Positions 3,947-5,433 of a stretch of DNA of 5,433 nucleotides are shown here, one piece after another. How positions within the stretch are numbered: the stretch's first letter is position 1; each line of letters opens with the position of its first letter. Source of the stretch: Pseudomonadota bacterium (GTDB lineage: Bacteria > Pseudomonadota > Alphaproteobacteria > Acetobacterales > Acetobacteraceae); NCBI GenBank assembly GCA_021819535.1, contig JAKAQU010000221.1, positions 1 through 5,433 on the forward strand, in the 5' to 3' direction. A program made the position numbers and the translations under genes. The notes beneath the pieces were generated by a model. The model did no database searches. It had not been told where the DNA came from and worked only from the letters and a program-made list of their open reading frames with translations.

Positions 3947-5433
3947 GTTTGGCCGATTTTGGCGATTTCCTGCGAGTCGCTCGCAGCCATCCGCGCCTCT
4001 CCTTCGCCATCCGGGCGCAGCCGGCTTGGGAGCAGCACGCCCTGCTCCTCCAAGACGGGGTAGGCGGCGGCGGCGACGAGATGGGCGTTGACCCGCTGTA
4101 GATCGCGCAAAACATCGAGATGGAGCGTGCTGGTCTCGGCGCTGTCGATTCGCCCGGCGCGGAGACGCGCGAAATGCGCCGCCGTCGCCTCTGCTTCGAG
4201 ATCGCGCAGAACCTCCTTCTCAGCCGCCAAGGCGCGCGCCGCGGCGAGATCCCCGGAGAGAAAGAGAGCGGCGGCGCGGCGAAGATTCTGTGCCAGCCGC
4301 GCGAACACCTGGTCGAGTTCTGCCGCGCCCTCGGGCGAGAAGGCGATGCCGCGCTTGATGCGCTTGGCCGCGTGCGCGAGCAGATTCTTGTCCACGACGT
4401 CGCCGGCGTTCTCGAAATGGGTCGCGAAGGCCAGCACCTGCGCCAGGCGCTGATGATCCGCCTCACTCATCGCCTCGGGGTCGAGAAGGGTGAGATAGGC
4501 CTTGATCGCCGCATTCAGCCGATCGAGCACGTCATCGAGCCGCTTGGTTTCGCCGACGCGGCGGCGATCCCCACCGATCAGCGCGGCGCGGGCGCCGGTG
4601 AGCATGGTCTCCAGCACATCCGCCATGCGCAGCGCCTCGCGCGCCGCGGCGGCAACGGCGAGCGCCGGCTGCTCGCGCGCGCCCATGTCGAGATAGAGGG
4701 GGCGGCCGGGGTCGGCTGCGACGACGCGCGCGGGCAGAAGCCATCTGAGGAGGCGCGCATAGGGGGAAAGGGCCGGGAAGAAGGCGAGCGCGAGGACGAG
4801 GTTGAACGCGGTGTGAAAATCGGCGACCGCGCGCGCCTGATCCGGCTCGATGACCACGAGAATCCGCCCGACCGGCCCGAGCAGCGCGAGCGCCACGAGG
4901 ACGCCAAGCGCGCGGTTGAGGAGATTGCCCATCGGCAGCCGCCGCGAAGCCGGATCGTCGCCGGCGCTCGCTTCGAGCAGCGGATTGATCGCGGTGCCGA
5001 GATTGGCGCCGAGGACGAGCGCGAACGCGGCATCCGGCGGCACGACGCCACGCGCCGCGAACGACATGATCACCAGAACGACGGCAACCGAGGAATGCGC
5101 GGCCCAGGTGAACAGCGCGGCAAGCAGCACGTCCATCAATGGCTGCGTCGTCAGCGCGCCGAGCAGAAGGCGGAGACTGGGCACGTCCTCATAGGGCGTG
5201 ATCACCGCGAGCAGGAGATGAAGGGCCAGCAGCATGAGGCCGAGCCCGATCCCGACCCGTCCGAGATCGCGCACCTGGCTCGCCCCGCCGCGGCGGAACG
5301 CGATCACGCCGGCGAGAATGAACGCCGTCGCGATGCGCGAGACATCGAAGGACAGCACCTGGACGATCAGCGTCGTGCCGACATTGGCGCCGAGCATGAC
5401 CGCAAGGCCAGGGACGAGATCGAGCATAGATCG
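3934..5433 (-). CDS. Na+/phosphate cotransporter with C-terminal PhoU-like domain (5' end outside the window)
   Basis: The frame runs off the right edge; two sense codons precede the first ATG (5427), so that ATG is probably internal. Counting from it there are 497 residues. The membrane part (about 1-230) carries two copies of the Na/Pi-cotransporter signature: LGANVGTT (12-19) and LGANLGTAINP (139-149). The second is preceded by a HSSVAVV helix (111-117) where relatives usually have QSSSA; the first QSS segment should lie just upstream, outside the window. Several hydrophobic helices surround these. Residues about 255-465 are alpha-helical and PhoU-like, with HFENAGDVVDKN (337-348) as the usual acidic motif and a matching DLQRVN (442-447) in the second half. 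This is the NptA/YjbB-like family of inner-membrane proteins moving inorganic phosphate, with the PhoU domain thought to gate or sense it. It ends with TAG (3934-3936), 91 bp before nrdA on the same strand. Confidence 0.9.
   Translation of the reverse strand, partial: RSMLDLVPGLAVMLGANVGTTLIVQVLSFDVSRIATAFILAGVIAFRRGGASQVRDLGRVGIGLGLMLLALHLLLAVITPYEDVPSLRLLLGALTTQPLMDVLLAALFTWAAHSSVAVVLVIMSFAARGVVPPDAAFALVLGANLGTAINPLLEASAGDDPASRRLPMGNLLNRALGVLVALALLGPVGRILVVIEPDQARAVADFHTAFNLVLALAFFPALSPYARLLRWLLPARVVAADPGRPLYLDMGAREQPALAVAAAAREALRMADVLETMLTGARAALIGGDRRRVGETKRLDDVLDRLNAAIKAYLTLLDPEAMSEADHQRLAQVLAFATHFENAGDVVDKNLLAHAAKRIKRGIAFSPEGAAELDQVFARLAQNLRRAAALFLSGDLAAARALAAEKEVLRDLEAEATAAHFARLRAGRIDSAETSTLHLDVLRDLQRVNAHLVAAAAYPVLEEQGVLLPSRLRPDGEGEARMAASDSQEIAKIGQTPQS

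Noticed and set aside
3927..4466. A 179-codon minus-strand frame overlapping the 3' part of the phosphate transporter
   Set aside because: Serine/arginine-rich frame-shifted shadow of the PhoU-like domain.

Overview
The window comes from a GC-rich bacterium, most likely an alphaproteobacterium of the Rhodospirillales/Acetobacteraceae kind. That placement is an inference. It rests on the high-GC codon use of the flanking genes, the short class I NrdA ending in ECLACQ, a PEP-CTERM exported protein, a very A/T-rich palindrome in an otherwise GC-rich gap, and TTAA-type (CtrA-like) sites in two promoters. No mobile element, CRISPR array, tRNA or rRNA gene is visible.

Layout, left to right: (1) 2-433 (+), the C-terminal part of an MFS transporter cut by the left edge. 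(2) 434-516, a convergent gap with an A/T-rich palindromic element that looks like a terminator for the minus strand, plus a GC-rich hairpin. (3) 517-636 (-), a 39-residue lipoprotein. (4) 637-1011, a long divergent gap with a good sigma-70-type promoter and a striking dyad close to the next gene. (5) 1012-1734 (+), a 240-residue exported protein with a PEP-CTERM sorting tail, visibly less GC-rich than its neighbours. (6) 1735-1973, a convergent gap without a clear gene. (7) 1974-3842 (-), a complete class I ribonucleotide reductase large subunit without an ATP-cone. (8) 3843-3933, its control region with candidate NrdR boxes and TTAA repeats. (9) 3934-5433 (-), a Na+/phosphate cotransporter with a C-terminal PhoU-like domain, cut by the right edge.

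The genes do not form one operon or an obvious new system. The nrdA and phosphate transporter genes share a strand but are separated by 91 bp with their own control signals, and the other genes are convergent or divergent units. The most interesting material is regulatory. An exact TTAA-N7-TTAA motif sits inside an 8-bp dyad over the promoter of the PEP-CTERM gene. A pair of NrdR-box-like sequences 32 bp apart flanks a second TTAA repeat ahead of nrdA. Together these hint at cell-cycle-linked control of both genes, which is untested.
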